Source: Rhizobium leguminosarum (lineage in GTDB: Bacteria; Pseudomonadota; Alphaproteobacteria; Rhizobiales; Rhizobiaceae). From it: DNA of 64,000 bases. The notes beneath the pieces are model-generated. The model did not search any database. It saw nothing but the letters and a program-made list of their open reading frames with translations, and had not been told where the DNA came from. The stretch spans positions 62,001 through 126,000 of the forward strand of contig NZ_CP025014.1 in assembly GCF_002953715.1 (NCBI RefSeq), read 5' to 3'. Position 1 is the first letter of the stretch; every line of letters begins with the position of its first letter. Shown piece after piece: positions 60,940 through 64,000 of the stretch. A program made the position numbers and the translations under genes.

Positions 60940-61829
60940 CTAGCTGGCTTTTCTATGAGTGGTCTTGGCTGTTTTGGGAGCGGCCGCCTTCGTCGTTTTC
61001 TTCGCATTCGCGTTCGCAGCCTTGGTCTTGGATTTGGCGGCGGGTTTGACGTCCCCCATTCCAGCGCTTTCGCGCAGGGCCTTCAGAGGGTCATTGGGCT
61101 TTGACACCTGAACTGGCTTCGGCTTGGGTAGCGACCGGCCTTCCGACTTCGCCTTCACCAGATCGGCGAGGGCGGCCTCATAACGGTCATCGAATGTCGC
61201 CGGATCGAAATCACCCTTCTTCGTGCCGATGATGTGCTTGGCGAGGTCGAGCATTTCTCCCTCTACCTTGATCTCGGGGATCTCCTTGAAGGCCTCCTTG
61301 GACGAGCGCACCTCGTAATCGAAATTGAGTGTCGTCGCGATCAGGCCGCGCCCGTGTGCGCGGATAAGAACGGTGCGCATCCGGCGGAAGAGAACCGTTC
61401 TGGCTATGGCGGTGACGCTGGCCTTGCTTAGGGCATCCCGAAGGCCCGCAAATGCGTCTTCCGAGACCTCGTCTGTCGGTACCAAATAATACGGCTTGTC
61501 GAAATAGACATCGTCGACCTCGGAGCAAGGGAGGAACGCCTCGATCTCGAGCATCTTATCGGAATCCGGGATGACGGCGGTCACCTCTTCCGGGTCGATC
61601 ATGATGTATTCGCCGTTCTCGATCTCGAAGCCCTTCACCTGGTTTTCCCGCTCGACAGTCTCCTCGGTCTCGCTGTCCACGAACTCGCGGCGTACGGGGT
61701 TTCCGGTGGCCTTGTTGATCGTCCGGAAGGTGATGCGATCCGAAGTCGACGCCGCTGTATAAGGCCAACGCCGCAGGTGATTTCCCCGACCTTGATGTGG
61801 CCTTTCCATTGAGCCCTATGTGCTGCCAT
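60940..61829 (-). pseudogene. ku: Second Ku gene, frameshifted near the 5' end
   Basis: ATG at 61829 after GGAGGG opens MAAHRAQWKGHIKVGEITCG-VGL, the correct Ku beginning, but the frame is then lost; one base less at about 61761 (CTTATACA for CTTTATACA). The rest (YTAASTSDRITFRTINKATG-NPVRREFVDSETE ...) lies in the next frame to a lysine-rich tail. If translated from an internal start, the first 23 residues would be missing. Heads an apparent ku-ku-SRAP operon. Either a real mutation or a sequence error. Confidence 0.82.
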
Positions 61830-61845
61830 GATTTTCCCTCCGGCC

Positions 61846-61870
61846 GGAACTTTCGAGTTAACTTGTCGTT
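61846..61870 (+). promoter_or_regulatory. EcfG/RpoE2-type promoter for the gene at 61903
   Basis: GGAAC-N16-CGTT, a perfect match, 33 bp before the ATG at 61903. Overlaps the minus-strand box of the ku operon. Confidence 0.75.
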
Positions 61871-61884
61871 CGGCCTTTCGTTCC
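61860..61884 (-). promoter_or_regulatory. EcfG/RpoE2-type promoter for the ku operon
   Basis: On the minus strand GGAAC-N16-AGTT (equivalently GGAAC-N18-TT), 31 bp before the ku ATG at 61829. Close to the consensus. Known: rhizobial ku genes can be under general-stress control. Confidence 0.55.
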
Positions 61885-61902
61885 GAGCCACGGGAGATGT
61901 GC

Positions 61903-62157
61903 ATGTCAGAGCCGCATGAAGATGACAGCGAGGTCCTTCAGAAGGAAGAGGCGATCCTGTTTAATGCCGTTCTGATGTGGTTTCGGTTCTATCGGGTCCC
62001 CTTCGATGAGCGGGCTTCCGATGTTTTATGCGAGCGGGCGATGTTGCTCTACGCAGAGGGGCGAGGCCAGCGTTATATAGAAGATCATCTCATCCGGACA
62101 TTTTCAGGTCTGATTGCCATGAGGGTCAACGCTCCGTCGTCGGCTCTAAGCCACTGA
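61903..62157 (+). CDS. Hypothetical stress-regulated protein
   Basis: 84 aa from ATG with GGGAG before it. Acidic start MSEPHEDDSEVLQKEEA, then FNAVLMWFRFYRVPFDERAS and RYIEDHLIRTFSGLIAMRVN. No family recognised. Divergent from the ku operon with overlapping promoters, so likely co-induced with it. Confidence 0.6.
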   Translation: MSEPHEDDSEVLQKEEAILFNAVLMWFRFYRVPFDERASDVLCERAMLLYAEGRGQRYIEDHLIRTFSGLIAMRVNAPSSALSH

Positions 62158-62573
62158 ACACGTTCTCTAAATGCCACGCGGCCTGGCCAGGTGAGGGCGG
62201 TGCAAAGCGATGACATACATCAGCAAGTACGGCTGCTTCCTCAAGGATACGCGCTGATCCGGAACGGTGATGCCATCGCCCCTACTCCTCCAACAAGGCG
62301 ACTGACGCCATAATGTCCGATTTCACAAGCTACTCGGGCTGGATGTTCCGGGTGCTCCGGGGCAGTTCGTGCAAGCGTTTGGCATGTTTTGAAAAGCCAG
62401 AATGCTGGTTGAAGGACGCACTCAGAAAGCCCGCGCCTCGAAAGCCGTCGAGCTGGGTGTAACGTCGACTGATCACCAACTAGGCCGTAAGTCGAGATCG
62501 AGGACGGGGGATAGTCTCTGATGGACTGTCGGGCTGCCCGGCATTAGACAAGCGCGTCAGCAGGAGTTTATTG
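62158..62573. other. Intergenic region
   Basis: About 415 bp. No supported gene or repeat was noticed. Confidence 0.3.
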
Positions 62574-62887
62574 ATGCGTGTTGCCGCCATCCTCTTCATA
62601 GCCGTGTGCCTATTCCTGGCGGGAGCGACGGCTTCCCGCGCTTATGTGAGCAACTCTAACCTTTGGCTGCTCGCAACCGCGCTTGTTCTCTACACATTAG
62701 GCAGTCTTTCGATGATCGCTCTCATGCGGACAAGTGGGCTCTCCCTTGCTATTTCGTTGTCTTCGGTCGCGCAGCTCATCGCCATCAACGCGATCGCCGT
62801 TTTGGTTTTCGACGAGCGGCTCAGCTGGCATCAGGCGGTTGCGTCCTCCTCGGGATAGCATCGGTTACGCTCATGGTGATCGGATGA
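62574..62887 (+). pseudogene. SMR/EamA-like membrane protein, frameshifted at the end
   Basis: ATG at 62574 after AGGAG. Three or four helices: VAAILFIAVCLFLAGATASR, WLLATALVLYTLGSLSMIAL, LAISLSSVAQLIAINAIAVL. After ERLSWHQAV the frame goes to SSSG-stop at 62858, while the next frame reads GCVLLGIASVTLMVIG to a stop at 62887, the expected last helix. A one-base shift at about 62838 explains this. The truncated form lacks helix 4 and is probably inactive. Confidence 0.6.
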
Positions 62888-63035
62888 ATGGCTCTCAATT
62901 GCGTTTCCGTGACTACGGCGGATGGCAGTCGTGGGGCGGACTATTATGGACGAAAAACGTCATGCGGCGATGTGACCGCGATATTGGACAAGAGGCTAGG
63001 CCGAAATCAGGCTTGGGTGCTAAGGCGACCTGAAC

Positions 63036-63785
63036 ATGTACGATATCATGCTTCTTTTCCTTGCGGGCTTGTTGGCAGGCAGCATGAACGCGTTGGCGGG
63101 CGGCGGGTCGTTCGTATCGCTGCCTGCGCTGATATCGGTCGGAGTGCCGTCGGTAGCCGCAAACGCGACAAGCACCTTAGCCTTGTTTCCCGGCGGCATG
63201 ACGAGCTCGTGGGTCTATCGTGACGGGGTTAAGAGTGTGTGCGGCGTCAATGTCGTGCCCATTGCTATCGTGACGGTGATGGGTGGTGTGGCCGGAAGCA
63301 TTCTATTGCTGCTAACCCCATCGAGGATTTTCGATGGTATCCTGCCATGGCTTTTGCTGGTGGCGACATTAATGCTGGCTGCAGGTCCGAGGCTTAGCGC
63401 CCAGTTGCAGACGCAGGCACGTCCGAGTGTTCTCGCGTTCGCAACGGTTCAGTTCTTTCTCGGTCTTTATGGCGGCTATTTTGGCGGCGCGGTGGGTCTC
63501 ATGATGCTTGCGGCATGGAGCGCGCTCGGGGGCGGGGACATCAAGAGCCTGAATCCGACAAGAATGGTGATGGTCACTGCCGCCAACGCGGTCGCCGTCG
63601 TCGTCTTCGTACTTGCCGGGGTAATCGTATGGCAGGAGTGCATTCCCATGACGATTGGAGCCGTTATCGGCGGGTGGATCGGAGCGCATATCGGACGAAG
63701 GCTGCCATCATCGGTCGTTCGGGTGCTAACCCTCGCGGTCGCCTTTTTAACGACCGCGGTGTTCTTTTCGCGAGCTTACCTTTGA
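63036..63785 (+). CDS. TauE/SafE family sulfite exporter-like transporter
   Basis: 249 aa, about eight helices. N-terminal AGLLAGSMNALAGGGSFVSL-P is the family signature, and FFLGLYGGYFGGAVGLMMLA the second-half repeat, followed by IGAHIGRRLPSSVVRVL. Members export sulfite, sulfoacetate or similar organosulfonates; substrate unknown here. Complete. Confidence 0.9.
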   Translation: MYDIMLLFLAGLLAGSMNALAGGGSFVSLPALISVGVPSVAANATSTLALFPGGMTSSWVYRDGVKSVCGVNVVPIAIVTVMGGVAGSILLLLTPSRIFDGILPWLLLVATLMLAAGPRLSAQLQTQARPSVLAFATVQFFLGLYGGYFGGAVGLMMLAAWSALGGGDIKSLNPTRMVMVTAANAVAVVVFVLAGVIVWQECIPMTIGAVIGGWIGAHIGRRLPSSVVRVLTLAVAFLTTAVFFSRAYL

Positions 63786-64000
63786 GCGGAGTTCCCGTAG
63801 CCCTCAGGCTCTCAGTCAATAACTTGCAATTGAAGGAGCCGAAGTCCTCCAAGATGCTCAAGGGGCTCGACGAATTGGATCGCGGGAAAGCGTCGATCCA
63901 GCGGATGTGATTGAGAACGCACGAACGATCGACATTGCCGCCGAAGTTGGCGGCACGCGGACGAGCTGGTACCCAGTGTTCGCCTTTCCAAATGCGCGGA
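63786..64000. other. Right edge, possible partial reading frame
   Basis: The last 95 bases read IENARTIDIAAEVGGTRTSW and YPVFAFPNAR in one frame running off the window. It may be the start of a gene, but no start codon or ribosome site is evident, so it is not called. Confidence 0.25.

Overview
The window looks like a fast-growing rhizobium (Rhizobium leguminosarum/etli group). Support comes from GC-rich coding sequence, a pcaDCHGB operon divergent from pcaQ, GGAAC-N16-CGTT general-stress (EcfG/RpoE2-type) promoters, several small palindromic intergenic repeats of the rhizobial kind, two Ku genes and many two-component/GGDEF proteins. The genus call is inference from gene content only. No rRNA, tRNA or CRISPR array was recognised.

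Layout. 0-5 kb: a DUF3095 protein cut by the left edge, a small methyltransferase, an ABC exporter, and an Rrf2 regulator divergent from a thioredoxin-reductase-like flavoprotein. 5.2-12.6 kb: a tandemly duplicated DUF805 gene leading into a tightly packed membrane operon (DUF4129, DUF4350, MoxR ATPase, DUF58, SpoIIM-like, RDD). 12.6-20.7 kb: small exported proteins, an FkbM methyltransferase co-translated with an unusual membrane/2Fe-2S/adenylate cyclase fusion, a glycosyltransferase-deacetylase pair, an alpha/beta hydrolase-GFA pair and an MBL-fold hydrolase.

21.2-36.1 kb is a continuous hydroaromatic-to-aromatic catabolic island. Two GntR/FCD regulators and QuiC (3-dehydroshikimate dehydratase fused to an HPPD-like domain) come first. 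A polar-amino-acid-type ABC importer, a type II dehydroquinase, a Gfo/Idh/MocA dehydrogenase and an AroE-like dehydrogenase follow. An SDR and the complete protocatechuate branch (pcaDCHGB with PcaQ) complete it. Read together, quinate/shikimate would be imported, oxidised, dehydrated to protocatechuate and cleaved to 3-oxoadipate; pcaIJF are not in the window.

36-38.3 kb carries a Xre/MbcA/ParS-RES toxin-antitoxin pair, a hydrolase and a small protein. 38.3-50.3 kb is a decayed, mobile-element-affected stretch. It holds an IS3-family element that split the 3' end of a DUF1643 gene, an AAA/DUF4143 ATPase lacking a normal start, relics of LuxR and histidine-kinase genes, and a truncated HWE-type kinase between two receiver-only regulators, followed by a GGDEF protein. 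50.3-62.2 kb is a general-stress and DNA-repair block: DUF3618/holin-like/nutrient-deprivation proteins, a dnaE2 relic, an AI-2E-type permease, a LuxR response regulator, CsbD, an AprI/Inh-like protein, an SRAP peptidase and two Ku genes, one frameshifted. Three strong EcfG-type boxes lie here. 62.5-64 kb holds a frameshifted SMR-like gene and a TauE/SafE transporter.
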